A DNA stretch of 64,000 bases. It comes from Catenuloplanes indicus. GTDB lineage: Bacteria; Actinomycetota; Actinomycetes; Mycobacteriales; Micromonosporaceae. The position numbers and the translations under genes are program-made. Location of the stretch: NCBI RefSeq assembly GCF_030813715.1, contig NZ_JAUSUZ010000001.1:4464001-4528000 (forward strand), written 5' to 3'. Shown in pieces: positions 9,164 through 17,382 of this stretch (positions are counted from its first letter, which is position 1; the number at the start of each line of letters is the position of its first letter). The notes under the pieces were generated by a model. It saw only the letters and a list, made by a program, of their open reading frames with translations. It was not told where the DNA came from and ran no database searches.

Positions 9164-9764
9164 CGATGTCCTCCTCAATTCCTAACCGTGCGCGCACCAG
9201 CCGGCGGACGAACCGGTGGTTGCGGCCACGCGGCCGTGGCAGCGTCCGGCCCGCACCCGAACGGGCGAAGCCGGAAACAGTACGTAATGACCCGCGTACT
9301 GTAGCGGTCACTCGTGTCGAGGGTCACAGCCGGAGCCGTCGTGTCGTGATGATGTTGGCAACTGTGTTAGCCCCAGGCCTTCATCGGGGCTTGTCTGTAG
9401 GCACAGTCAAGGTCATCAGGTCGTCGCGCGCAACCGGGCGCTGCAAGATCAAACCCTGACCAGGGAGTACGTGGCCGGGCGTGCACCGGGCGCATCAACC
9501 GGCGTTTATCGACTCAAGACGGCCTTTGCGGTGATGGCCGGAGGGGTGCGGCGATCGACGCCGCGCGTCGACCACGAGGTGTGATCTGCGTCTCGCCCGG
9601 ACGGGGCGAGACACCCGGCGTGCACCTCACTACGCCGGGCGCGGTGGAGCGTGCCGGCCGGCGGCACTACGGGCACGGCACCGGAGGGGGCGCACGTACC
9701 GTGGGATCTTCTGTTTTTGATCTTGATGGTGGTTTGTGGCGTGCTCGGGCGCGCGCCCGTGACG
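9164..9764. other. Intergenic region between hppA and the anti-sigma gene
   Basis: About 600 bases with no supportable gene. It contains the hppA ribosome site (AGGAGG, about 9169-9174) and, presumably, its promoter, plus the hairpin pair at 9590-9639. The rest shows no repeat or RNA structure that I can recognise. Confidence 0.5.
9590..9639 (-). terminator. Tandem hairpins downstream of the bldG/anti-sigma operon
   Basis: GTCTCGCCC (9590-9598) pairs with GGGCGAGAC (9604-9612) over a five-base loop. Next to it, CCCGGCGT (9614-9621) pairs with ACGCCGGG (9632-9639). They lie 125-175 bases past the stop of the anti-sigma gene and have no U-tract, which is common for actinobacterial terminators. 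Confidence 0.45.
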
Positions 9765-10202
9765 TCAGGCGGCGTGAGTGGGCCAGGCCATGCGGACCTC
9801 GGTGCCCACGCCCTCCTCGACCGGGCGCACCTGGAGATCATCCACAAATCCGGCCAACAGGGCAAATCCGACACCCGTGGTCAGCTCGTCGTCGGAGAGC
9901 GACTCATTGGCCAGCTCGTCCGGCGGGATCGACGGGATGCCGAGACCGGCCTCGATCGGCGCACGGTCGATCACCCGCACGGTGTACGAATCCTCGTCGG
10001 ACATCACGACCTGGACCGGCTGGAACACGCCGTACTGCCGGTGCAGCGCGACCGCGCGGGCACACGCCTCGCCGATCGCCAGCCGCACCTCGTCGAGAAG
10101 TTCCTCGGCCACCCCGGCACGACGGGCAACGGCCACGCCGACCAGGCGGGCGGTGCGCACGTGCACGGGCGCCGGAGAGAACGCCAGCCGGACAGTCGCC
10201 AT
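9765..10202 (-). CDS. Anti-sigma factor, HATPase_c serine kinase domain (BldG partner)
   Basis: A 145-residue RsbW/SpoIIAB-like protein with the GHKL ATPase fold. The N-box region reads LLDEVRLAIGEACARAV, where Glu and Ala/Cys replace the usual EAxxNAxxH pattern. The G1-like stretch is YTVRVIDRAPIEAG, and GVGFALLAGFVDDLQV forms the G2 region. Such proteins bind and inactivate a sigma factor and are released by an unphosphorylated STAS antagonist. The gene overlaps the bldG stop by one base (TGATG at 10200-10204), so translation is coupled and the pair should be made together; GTG at 10205 is an alternative start. The position matches S. coelicolor SCO3548, described (from memory) as the BldG-binding anti-sigma factor. 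The target sigma factor is unknown. Confidence 0.88.
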   Translation of the reverse strand: MATVRLAFSPAPVHVRTARLVGVAVARRAGVAEELLDEVRLAIGEACARAVALHRQYGVFQPVQVVMSDEDSYTVRVIDRAPIEAGLGIPSIPPDELANESLSDDELTTGVGFALLAGFVDDLQVRPVEEGVGTEVRMAWPTHAA

Positions 10203-10573
10203 CACGCGGTCGGACCGGAGTCCGCACCCGTCCCGCCCGCGGCCTGCACGGCGGCGTCGACCGACGGGTAGATCGGGAAGACCTGATCCAGCGCGGTGAT
10301 CCGGAAGATCTTGAGCAATGGCTCCTTCGCGCAGACCAGGCCGAACGTGCCGCCGACCGGACGCAGCCGCTTCAACGCGCCGACCAGCACCCCGAGCCCG
10401 GTGGAGTCGAGGAACTCGACGCCGCCCAGGTCCACGATCACGCCGCGCACGCCGCCGTCGATCAGCTCGACCAGCCGCTCCCGCAGCCGGGGGGCCGTGT
10501 AGACGTCGACCTCGCCACCGACCTCCAGGACCGTGTGCCCGGCGACGGTGCGGGTCGCCAGCTGCAGCTCCAT
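10202..10573 (-). CDS. bldG: Anti-sigma factor antagonist BldG (STAS domain)
   Basis: A 123-residue single STAS-domain protein that is near-colinear with Streptomyces BldG as I remember it: [16 protein letters not shown], then [12 protein letters not shown], then [17 protein letters not shown]. The phosphorylatable serine falls at Ser57, the same number as in S. coelicolor BldG, inside DSTGLG. In its dephosphorylated state the protein binds the adjacent anti-sigma factor and frees the sigma factor. In Streptomyces this switch is needed for aerial growth and antibiotic production; the same role here is inference. ATG at 10573 follows GAGGAGG; longer upstream open frame lacks homology. It is divergent from the helicase, and TAGATT on the minus strand at 10617-10612 is a possible -10. 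Confidence 0.95.
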   Translation of the reverse strand: MELQLATRTVAGHTVLEVGGEVDVYTAPRLRERLVELIDGGVRGVIVDLGGVEFLDSTGLGVLVGALKRLRPVGGTFGLVCAKEPLLKIFRITALDQVFPIYPSVDAAVQAAGGTGADSGPTA

Positions 10574-10705
10574 CAGTCCTCCTCGGTAGCTTCGGCGGTT
10601 ACGCCCAATCGAATCTAACCATCGGGCGGCTGGGGTCGCATCGCGCGGCCCCGTGCTTCCGCGTTCTTGTTTGGGTTTTCCGCACACCAGTGCGAGAGTC
10701 AGGAC

Positions 10706-13342
10706 GTGAGCAACACCGCGGTCGCCTCCGCCGAACTGCTGCGGCGCCTGCACACCTCCCCCTCCGTGACACACGTGGAGATCGTGCCGCCCGCCGCCGG
10801 TGACCCCGTCGAATGGCCTTCCTGGGTACCGTCCGCCCTGCGCACCGCACTGGCCACCCGCGGCGTCACACGCCCATGGCGGCATCAGGCCACGGCCGCG
10901 ACGCTCGCCCGGAACGGCCGGCATGTGGTGGTCGCCACGGGAACCGCGTCGGGCAAGTCACTGGCCTATCTACTGCCCGCGCTGTCCGCGCTCGCCGAGG
11001 ACCCGAAGGCCACCGTGCTCTACCTGGCCCCGACGAAGGCGCTGGCCGCCGACCAGCTGCGCGCGGTGACCGCGCTGGCTCCGGAGGTGCGGCCGGCGTG
11101 CTACGACGGGGACACGCCGTCGGAGGAACGGGAGTGGATCCGCGCGAACTCGCGGTTCATCCTGACGAACCCGGACATGCTGCACCACAGCATCCTGCCG
11201 AACCATCATCTGTGGTCCACGTTCCTGCGCCGGCTGCGGTACGTGGTCGTCGACGAATGCCACGTTTACCGCGGGTTGTTCGGGTCACATGTGGCCCACG
11301 TGCTGCGCCGGCTACGCCGGATGGCCGACCGGTATGCACCGGTGCCGTTCGGGCCGGACGGCGTGGACACAATTCCGCCGGAAACAGCCATCCCGGCGCA
11401 AGGCACCGGTGGTAGCAAGAACCGTGCGTCGAACGCGGCCGGCGTTCGGATAACGGGCACCACGGGGTCAGCCGGCGATGCCGGATCGCTGGACTACGCC
11501 GGCACAGCGGGCGACGGCGGCACGGTGCCGGGAGCCGAAGGCGCCGGGCCGGGGGCGGCGCTGTCGGCGTGGGTGGATGTGCGCGTCGGGACGCGGCGAG
11601 GCGGCGGCACGCCGAGGGGCGGGCGGGTGGCGCGGCGCAGCCAGGCCGTGTTCGTGCTGGCGTCGGCGACGTCCGGGGACCCGGCCGCGGCAGCGGAACG
11701 GCTGACCGGGCTGCCGGTGACCGCGGTGACCGCAGACGGGTCGCCTCGCGGCGGTGTCACATTCGCGCTGTGGGAACCGCCGCTGCTGCCGCCCGGCCTG
11801 TCCGGCGACCCCGCGGAACTGGACCCGGACGACGACTCGCTCGCCGCGCCGTCCGTCCGGCGGTCCGCGCTGCGCGAGACCGCGGACCTGCTCACCGACG
11901 CAATCGTGCACGGCGTGCGGACGCTGGCGTTCGTCCGTTCCCGGCGCGGCGCCGAGGTGGTCGCGTCCATCGCGCGCCGATCGCTCGACGAGGCCGTGCC
12001 CGGCCTCGGCGCGCGGGTCGCCGCCTACCGCGCCGGGTACCTGCGCGAGGAACGGCGCACGCTGGAACGAGCGCTGCTCACCGGCGAACTGCTCGGCATG
12101 GCCTCTACTAACGCGCTGGAGCTCGGCGTCGACCTGGTCGGCCTGGACGCCGTGCTGATCTGCGGCTACCCCGGCACGCGTGCGTCGCTGTGGCAGCAGG
12201 CCGGCCGCGCGGGCCGCTCCGGCCGGGAGGCGCTGGCCGTGCTGGTCGCCCGGGACGACCCGCTGGACACCTATCTCGTGCATCACCCGGACGCGCTGTT
12301 CGGTCGCCCGGTGGAGGCGACGGTGCTGGACCCGGCCAACCCGTACGTGCTCGGCCCGCAACTCTGCTGCGCCGCGAACGAGGCCCCGCTCACCGCCGAC
12401 GACCTGGCGCTCTTCGGCGGCGCACCGGCCGAGGCGACCGTGGCCGCGCTGGTCCGGTCCGGCTCGCTGCGGCGGCGTCCGACCGGCTACTTCTGGACCC
12501 ACCGCACCCGTCCCGATGTGGACCTGCGCGGCGAGGGCGGCTCGCCGGTCGACGTCGTCGAGTCCGCCACCGGCCGCCTGCTCGGCACCGTGGACCCCGC
12601 GTCGTCGCACTTCATCGTGCATCCCGGCGCCGTCTACCTGCACCAGGGCAGTTCGTTCGTGGTCGAGGAACTGCACCTCGACGACGCGGTCGCGCTGGTC
12701 CGCGCGGAAGAGCCGGACTGGACCACTCACCCCCGCGACGTCACGTCGCTGGCCGTGACGTCCGTCCGCGAACGGTTCGACGCCGGCCCGATCGGCCTCT
12801 TCCTCGGCGAGGTCGACGTCCACGGTCAGGTCGTTTCCTACCAGCGTCGCCGGATCGGCTCCGGCGAGGTCATCGACACCCGGCCGCTCGACCTGCCCGT
12901 TCGCGAGCTGCACACGGTCGCGGTCTGGTTCACCATCACCCCCGAGGCGCTGGACGCCGCGGGGGTCGAGCCCGCCGACGTCCCCGGCGCCCTGCACGCC
13001 GCCGAACATGCCGCCATCGGCCTCCTTCCGCTCGTGGCCACCTGCGACCGTTGGGACATCGGCGGCATCTCCACCGCCGTGCATCCGGACACCGGTCTGC
13101 CGACCGTGTTCGTCTACGACGGCCATCCCGGCGGTGCCGGCTTCGCCGAACGCGCGCACGCGGTGGCCGCCGACTGGCTCCGCGCCACCCGCGAGGCCAT
13201 CCACTCCTGCGCCTGCGAGATCGGTTGCCCCGCCTGTGTCCAGTCGCCGAAGTGCGGAAACGGCAACAACCCACTGGCCAAGGACGCCGCCGTACGGGTC
13301 CTGGACGCCGTCTTGGCCGCGCTGCCCACCACTGCCGATTGA
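10706..13342 (+). CDS. DECH-box helicase of the helicase/secretion-neighbourhood family (MrfA/YprA-like)
   Basis: An 878-residue superfamily 2 helicase. It has Walker [13 protein letters not shown], motif II DECH ([10 protein letters not shown]), motif III SAT, helicase C motifs [11 protein letters not shown] and [10 protein letters not shown], and a C-terminal DUF1998/MZB module with a four-cysteine cluster, [16 protein letters not shown], as in the repair helicase MrfA. I recall this family as TIGR03817, consistently found near Tad genes, as here. GTG at 10706 was chosen; the longest frame starts at 10667. Between motif II and motif III, residues about 210-315 (DNA 11335-11645) form a Gly/Thr/Ala-rich insert absent from relatives I remember. 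ATP-driven DNA or RNA unwinding is expected; whether it serves repair or the Tad system is unknown. Confidence 0.92.
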   Translation: MSNTAVASAELLRRLHTSPSVTHVEIVPPAAGDPVEWPSWVPSALRTALATRGVTRPWRHQATAATLARNGRHVVVATGTASGKSLAYLLPALSALAEDPKATVLYLAPTKALAADQLRAVTALAPEVRPACYDGDTPSEEREWIRANSRFILTNPDMLHHSILPNHHLWSTFLRRLRYVVVDECHVYRGLFGSHVAHVLRRLRRMADRYAPVPFGPDGVDTIPPETAIPAQGTGGSKNRASNAAGVRITGTTGSAGDAGSLDYAGTAGDGGTVPGAEGAGPGAALSAWVDVRVGTRRGGGTPRGGRVARRSQAVFVLASATSGDPAAAAERLTGLPVTAVTADGSPRGGVTFALWEPPLLPPGLSGDPAELDPDDDSLAAPSVRRSALRETADLLTDAIVHGVRTLAFVRSRRGAEVVASIARRSLDEAVPGLGARVAAYRAGYLREERRTLERALLTGELLGMASTNALELGVDLVGLDAVLICGYPGTRASLWQQAGRAGRSGREALAVLVARDDPLDTYLVHHPDALFGRPVEATVLDPANPYVLGPQLCCAANEAPLTADDLALFGGAPAEATVAALVRSGSLRRRPTGYFWTHRTRPDVDLRGEGGSPVDVVESATGRLLGTVDPASSHFIVHPGAVYLHQGSSFVVEELHLDDAVALVRAEEPDWTTHPRDVTSLAVTSVRERFDAGPIGLFLGEVDVHGQVVSYQRRRIGSGEVIDTRPLDLPVRELHTVAVWFTITPEALDAAGVEPADVPGALHAAEHAAIGLLPLVATCDRWDIGGISTAVHPDTGLPTVFVYDGHPGGAGFAERAHAVAADWLRATREAIHSCACEIGCPACVQSPKCGNGNNPLAKDAAVRVLDAVLAALPTTAD

Positions 13343-13469
13343 CCCACACTCGTCCCAAATCGCGGGATGCGCCGAGCAACACCGTTCAACATGGGCATCT
13401 ATCTATGGGAGCGCTACCATGCGTCTCCCGACACTGCGCGTCCCGCCCGAGCCCCGAGGGAGCCCTTCC

Positions 13470-13688
13470 GTGGCGAACACCATGTCCGACACCGTCGAGC
13501 TCGTCTACAGCATCGATCCCGACACGCTCACGGTCGACCAGCAGATCGCCCTGGCCCAGGCCTACGCCGCCCTTGCCCAGGCCGAACGCCTCGACTGGAT
13601 CTTCCAGCGCCTCGACAAGATCCATCAGCTCCTGATCGCCATCAACGTCCGCACTCCCGCTCCATCCCCCACGTCCCACGCCGCTTGA
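13470..13688 (+). CDS. Small conserved-looking hypothetical protein
   Basis: An unrecognised 72-residue acidic protein. Residues about 15-55 (TVDQQIALAQAYAALAQAER, then LDWIFQRLDKIHQLLIAI) form one long amphipathic helix with heptad hydrophobics, so a small coiled-coil or helical dimer is likely. GTG at 13470 is preferred because GAGGGAG lies seven bases upstream; ATG codons at 13419 and 13482 are in frame. The gene follows the helicase by 127 bases on the same strand, and its last 64 bases overlap the convergent TadE-like gene. The function is unknown. Confidence 0.6.
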   Translation: MANTMSDTVELVYSIDPDTLTVDQQIALAQAYAALAQAERLDWIFQRLDKIHQLLIAINVRTPAPSPTSHAA

Positions 13689-14413
13689 CACCGGCTCGGC
13701 CGGGCCGAAGACGCGGGCGTGCCGGTAACCGATGGCGCCGGATCCGCAAGGTCGCCGGGTTCGGCGGGAGCCGTAGCCGGGCCGGCCCGGGCCTCGGCGT
13801 GGATAGTCGCCCGGAGACCGGGCCAGGGCTCGGCGTCGAGTTCCACACGGACGATCAGCGTCAGGCCTTCCGCATCGCATGACGCGGTGCGTGCGCCGTT
13901 CGCCGTGATGACGCGGGCGGCGCGTTCGCAGGCCATCGACTCGCCACGAGGTATGAGCGGTGCACCCGCGAGCACGCCGAGATCCGCCGCGATCCGGACC
14001 CTCCGGGCTGCGGCCTCAGCGCCGATGATGGCAGCGCCAGCCATCCCGGCACACACCAGAAACAGCCCCACCACCGCGACCAGCAGCGACGCGCCCCCTC
14101 GATCCGGCGCCGCCGCTCTCCGCACCACAGGTCTCCGCGAAACCACCCACCGCACGCCTCGCCGGCGCGTCACACGCAGTGCCGGCGCCGCTTGCCGAGG
14201 CATCAGAGTTGCAGGCGGCGCCGTGGCCTGAGACCCCGTGTCCCGAGCCGGCCAGACCGGAGGCCGCACGCCGCGGAGCGGCGCGTTCGGAGATGGAGCG
14301 GTGCACGGCGTTATGCCCCGGCCTGTGGGGCCGCGGACGGCCAGCAGCGGCCACGGTGACGCGTCCTGGGTGTGCCACGTGCTCTTCGGTGGCGTCGTTC
14401 GGGATCGGCTCAT
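13625..14413 (-). CDS. TadE-like protein of the helicase/secretion neighbourhood
   Basis: This 262-residue protein has its recognisable part in the second half. After DRGGASLLVAVVGLFLVCAG, a single membrane span that looks like a TadE/pseudopilin N-terminus, comes a short extracytoplasmic domain with two cysteines (MACERAA and TASCDAEGL). That core matches the family I recall as TIGR03816 (about 110 residues). Here it carries a roughly 110-residue Pro/Arg/Thr-rich N-terminal extension and a 50-residue C-terminal extension. ATG at 14413 overlaps the upstream stop as ATGA, supporting the long start; ATG at 14203 would give a family-sized protein. Its 3' end overlaps the small plus-strand gene. 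It is presumably a minor pilin-like component of the Tad apparatus. Confidence 0.7.
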   Translation of the reverse strand: MSRSRTTPPKSTWHTQDASPWPLLAVRGPTGRGITPCTAPSPNAPLRGVRPPVWPARDTGSQATAPPATLMPRQAAPALRVTRRRGVRWVVSRRPVVRRAAAPDRGGASLLVAVVGLFLVCAGMAGAAIIGAEAAARRVRIAADLGVLAGAPLIPRGESMACERAARVITANGARTASCDAEGLTLIVRVELDAEPWPGLRATIHAEARAGPATAPAEPGDLADPAPSVTGTPASSARPSRCQAAWDVGDGAGVRTLMAIRS

Positions 14414-15012
14414 TCGGTGGTCACCGTGACGCCCGGTTCGATGGCGGCGATGGCCTCGCCGGTCGCGGTGATCTCGGGGATCTTCAGGCCCAGCGCACGG
14501 ACCGGGACGGTCACCACGGCCCGGACGTGCTCGCCCTCCGGGACCAGCGTGACGGTCGCGCCCGGTGGTGCCGCGGCCGTGCCGGCGTCCATACCGGACT
14601 CGCCCCGGGCGGCGGCGAGCGCCGCGTCCCGGGCGGCGTCGTAGCACCTGCCTCGATCTGTCACGGCCGTCACGGCGGTGAGGCCCGCCCCTAGAAGCAG
14701 CACCAGCGCCGGGAGCGCCGCCGCGAATTCCGCGGTGAACGCGCCGCGATCCATCGGCTGCTCGTTGGTGCGCGCGGATGCGGCGTTTTCGGTGCCGAGC
14801 ACGCCGGGGGCGGCCGTAGCGATGGTCGAGCTCGCGACCCGTGCGCCTACCGCGGACTCGGTCGACGGCGGGCTTGCACCGGTCGGAGTGACGGGCGTGC
14901 CTGATCTGTTGAGGCGCACCGCCGACGTGACGGCATCAAGCAGGTGAGCGATGCGGCTGCGGCGATGGTGGCGCCCTCGGTAGCGAAGGGCGGCAACGTC
15001 ACGCGTGATCAT
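14410..15012 (-). CDS. TadE family minor pilin-like protein
   Basis: A 200-residue protein whose core is a TadE motif, DRGAFTAEFAAALPALVLLL, followed by a hydrophobic span and an extracytoplasmic domain with the repeated ARDAALAAARGE helix and a beta-rich end (VRAVVTVPVRALGLKIP). In TadE proteins the Glu five residues after the cleavage site is needed for assembly; AEF supplies it. About 85 residues precede the core, longer than usual. ATG at 15012 overlaps the DUF4244 gene stop as ATGA, so the long form is probably translated. The protein is expected in the membrane as a pseudopilin of the Tad system; function is inferred from family and operon. Confidence 0.8.
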   Translation of the reverse strand: MITRDVAALRYRGRHHRRSRIAHLLDAVTSAVRLNRSGTPVTPTGASPPSTESAVGARVASSTIATAAPGVLGTENAASARTNEQPMDRGAFTAEFAAALPALVLLLGAGLTAVTAVTDRGRCYDAARDAALAAARGESGMDAGTAAAPPGATVTLVPEGEHVRAVVTVPVRALGLKIPEITATGEAIAAIEPGVTVTTE

Positions 15013-15212
15013 TTCAAAGCTCTTTCGATGATCTCCGCGAGCGATTTCTGGATGTTAGGGCTGGTCAGGACCTTCAGTAGGACCGCGGCAAAGGCGACCG
15101 CAGCGAGTGTGCCGACGGCGTACTCGGCGGTGTTCATCCCGGCGTCGCCTCGCAGGCGGCGGAGGAGCGTGCGGATGCGGGCACCGATCGGGCCAAGCGG
15201 TGAATTGATCAT
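15009..15212 (-). CDS. DUF4244 small pilin-like protein (Flp-type)
   Basis: A 67-residue protein with a short basic N-terminus, then DAGMNTAEYAVGTLAAVAFA. That is the DUF4244 signature, with a Flp-pilin-like Gly-Met-x-Thr-x-Glu-Tyr processing motif and one hydrophobic helix. It is the best candidate for the major pilin subunit, cleaved after DAG by a prepilin peptidase, but no TadV/PilD-type peptidase gene is in the window. ATG at 15212 follows GGGGA at a good distance. It begins 23 bases after tadC and overlaps the next gene by four bases. Confidence 0.88.
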   Translation of the reverse strand: MINSPLGPIGARIRTLLRRLRGDAGMNTAEYAVGTLAAVAFAAVLLKVLTSPNIQKSLAEIIERALK

Positions 15213-15235
15213 GGATGTTCCCCTCTTCTGGCTGG

Positions 15236-16867
15236 TTACAGCAGGTCGTCGAGGACGGCGATGATCACCGGCGCGAGGCCGGCGAGGACGAAGGCGGGCA
15301 GGAAGCAAAGGCCCAGTGGCAGCACCACGAGCACGCCGGCACGGTGGGCGGCCATCTGCGCGGCAATGGCACGATCGGCCCGCACATCGTCGGCGAGCCG
15401 GGTGAGCGCGCCCGCCAGCGCGGCACCACTCGTGCTCGACCTGATCGCGGCCGAGACCAGACGCTCCGCGCCCGGCACCGGTGACAGGTAGGCCCAGGCT
15501 TCCTCGGCCGGTGCGCCGAGTCGCAGCGATCGCGCCACCCGCCCGAGGTGAAGGGCGAGCGGCCCACCGAGCGCCTCGGCGACCGCATCGGCGGCCCGGT
15601 CGACCGGCGCTCCCGCGCGGAGCGTGGCCGACAGCAGATCCGCGGCGAGCGGCAGGTCGGCGATCGCCTGAAGTCGCAGCGCGCGGGCGGAGGCCGATTC
15701 CAGGCGACGCAGGACCAGAAACGTCCCGACGGCAGCAACCACGCCGAACCCGATCCCGGCCGGCCCGCCCACCAGCACCGCCGCCGCAGATCCACCGCCG
15801 AGCGCACCAGCGATCAGCAACATCGGCCGCGGCCGGTCTTGCCCGCCGGATTCCGAAGCGGGCTGCCCGCCACCACCGAACGGCACGGATCGCCGGCCAC
15901 CGATCGGAACCGCACGACGGACACCAAGGCTGGGAACGGTCTGCCCACCCCAACCGGCCGGCACCGCCCGCCCGCCACCACGGCTCGGAACGGGCTGCCC
16001 GCTACGGCTGGCCGGCGTCGGCCGTCGGCTAACTCGCTCTCGCAAGCCGGACTGTGTGTCAGCCACGCCCGGAACGGGGATCCGGCTGACCGGATCCTCA
16101 TCGCTGTGCGCGGCAAAGGACCGATCGCGGGCTGCGGTCCCCGTCGCCGAGGCGGAGGTATCCGGCGGATCGTCGGCCTCGGCCGGCATCGGGAGACTCG
16201 CCGCCACAGAGACTTCCGCCGGTGCCGGAATTTCGGCCGGCGCCAGAATTTCAGCCGACGCCGGGATTTCAGCGGCAGCAGAAAACTCGGCCGTCCCGGG
16301 AACCCCGGCCGAGGCCGGAACCACAGCCGCAGCAGAAAGCCGTGCTGTCGCAGGAACTCCGGCTGCCGCAGGCAGTCGGGCCGCCGCACTGTCGCGAAGT
16401 GTGTCGGGCCGACGCTCGAAGCCCGCGCAGAACGCCGCCCGCAAAGTGCCAGGAGCAGTATCAAGGCGCCAGGAATGTCGAGTCAGCCCGGTGAAGAACT
16501 GACTCGGGGGCGACACGTGGGTGCTGACCGCCGTCCCTCCCACGGCCGCCGCCTGATGCGGCGATGCATCGTCGCCTGCGGCGGCGTGTGGTGCCGCGGG
16601 GCGGCTGATGTTCGGATCCCGGCCCGTCCGCAGGAAGGCAATCGGCAGGTCATGGGTTTCAGCGGCCGCGCGCCTCCGAATCGCTGCCCCGCGCGGGGCC
16701 ACATCGGGCGGGCGCGGGCCGCCGGCGTACTCGGCGGAGATCGGCTCGGCCCGTGCGACGCCGCGCGGGGCGCGGAAAAGTCCTCTGTGCTGGAGCAACT
16801 CCGGTGCCCAGACACCGGCCAGCAATGCCGCTCCCACCACGGCTGACAGCGTGACCACCCAGCTCAC
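15236..16867 (-). CDS. tadC: TadC-like inner-membrane protein (T2SS F domain) with a giant repeat linker
   Basis: A 543-residue protein. Residues 2-22 (SWVVTLSAVVGAALLAGVWA) form a membrane span; residues about 30-345 are a disordered Ala/Pro/Arg/Ser-rich linker; the last 200 residues are a type II secretion F domain (LPLAADLLSATLRAGAPVD, a helical cytoplasmic bundle, then two spans ending VLAGLAPVIIAVLDDLL). Relatives that I know are about 200-270 residues, so the linker is an insertion. Inside it, 16181-16375 encodes about eleven copies of a hexapeptide A-[EG]-[IVF]-[PS]-A-x. GTG at 16867 overlaps the preceding gene stop as GTGA, which fixes the start despite a weak ribosome site. It should form the Tad platform together with TadB. 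Confidence 0.82.
   Translation of the reverse strand: MSWVVTLSAVVGAALLAGVWAPELLQHRGLFRAPRGVARAEPISAEYAGGPRPPDVAPRGAAIRRRAAAETHDLPIAFLRTGRDPNISRPAAPHAAAGDDASPHQAAAVGGTAVSTHVSPPSQFFTGLTRHSWRLDTAPGTLRAAFCAGFERRPDTLRDSAAARLPAAAGVPATARLSAAAVVPASAGVPGTAEFSAAAEIPASAEILAPAEIPAPAEVSVAASLPMPAEADDPPDTSASATGTAARDRSFAAHSDEDPVSRIPVPGVADTQSGLRERVSRRPTPASRSGQPVPSRGGGRAVPAGWGGQTVPSLGVRRAVPIGGRRSVPFGGGGQPASESGGQDRPRPMLLIAGALGGGSAAAVLVGGPAGIGFGVVAAVGTFLVLRRLESASARALRLQAIADLPLAADLLSATLRAGAPVDRAADAVAEALGGPLALHLGRVARSLRLGAPAEEAWAYLSPVPGAERLVSAAIRSSTSGAALAGALTRLADDVRADRAIAAQMAAHRAGVLVVLPLGLCFLPAFVLAGLAPVIIAVLDDLL
16181..16375. repeat. 18-bp imperfect tandem repeat inside tadC
   Basis: About eleven degenerate 18-base units with a GCCGNNGCCGGAATTTCR-like plus-strand pattern. 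On the minus strand they encode hexapeptides such as AEIPAS, AEIPAP and AGVPAT. The period stays in frame throughout, so copy number can vary without breaking tadC. Confidence 0.8.
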
Positions 16868-17382
16868 GACGCCGGTCTCGCAATCGCCACCATGCGGGCG
16901 ACCACCGCCGTGCGCAAGGCCGCAGCTCGCCGGGCCGGACCGAAGCGCCGGAAGGCACCGGGCGGTGAAGCCTGTCCGCCGCGTCGTCCCAGCAGCGCGG
17001 CGACGAGCGACAGCAACACGTCGCAACGGGGCCGGCCGGCACCGGGAACCGGCAGGCCGCCGATGCAGTCGACGACCGCGCGGCCTGGCAAAGGCATCGG
17101 CGTGCCACACACCACGGGTCGCTTCGAGGTCAGCGACCCCGACGCCACCGGCGTCAGGCGCGGCCGGGCCTGAGCAAGCGACGTCAGGCGCGGCCAGGCC
17201 GGCGCAAGCGACGTCAGTTCCGGCCACATTCGCGCAAGCGGCGCCCAGTCCCGCCAGGCCGGCGCAAGCGGCGTCAAATCCAGCTGAGCAGGCCTGAGCG
17301 GCGCGAGGTCGTGCCAGTCCAGCGTGAGGGGTGCCAGATCCGGCAAGGCCGGCGCGAGCGGTGTCGGGGACAAAGTCATCAT
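16864..17382 (-). CDS. Unrecognised decapeptide-repeat protein in the tad operon
   Basis: A 172-residue protein that I do not recognise, placed between tadB and tadC. ATG at 17382 overlaps the tadB stop as ATGA and has GGGAG six bases upstream; its own stop overlaps the tadC start as GTGA. This double coupling is strong evidence that it is translated. Residues 5-84 are eight decapeptide units of consensus [DR]-L-[AT]-[PS]-L-A-P-A-W-[PR], exactly 30 bases each (17131-17370). The C-terminal half is Arg/Ala-rich with one modest hydrophobic stretch (DVLLSLVAALLG) and two cysteines. No signal peptide is evident. I know no counterpart in Streptomyces or Mycobacterium tad loci. An adaptor between TadB and TadC is speculation. 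Confidence 0.65.
   Translation of the reverse strand: MMTLSPTPLAPALPDLAPLTLDWHDLAPLRPAQLDLTPLAPAWRDWAPLARMWPELTSLAPAWPRLTSLAQARPRLTPVASGSLTSKRPVVCGTPMPLPGRAVVDCIGGLPVPGAGRPRCDVLLSLVAALLGRRGGQASPPGAFRRFGPARRAAALRTAVVARMVAIARPAS
17131..17370. repeat. 30-bp tandem repeat, eight units, coding
   Basis: Units of exactly 30 bases recur; for example GCAAGCG starts at 17174 and again at 17204. On the minus strand each encodes one decapeptide of the gene at 16864-17382. Units have diverged at the DNA level but keep Leu, Pro/Ser, Leu and often Trp positions, indicating selection on the peptide. Confidence 0.85.

Noticed and set aside
6566-9304. A 912-residue open frame on the plus strand
   Set aside because: Antisense to hppA; Arg/Asp/Val-rich shadow typical of GC-rich third positions.
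9164-9764. A tRNA or riboswitch in the hppA upstream region
   Set aside because: No cloverleaf or TTC-loop pattern and no known riboswitch core could be found by eye; only two simple hairpins are present.
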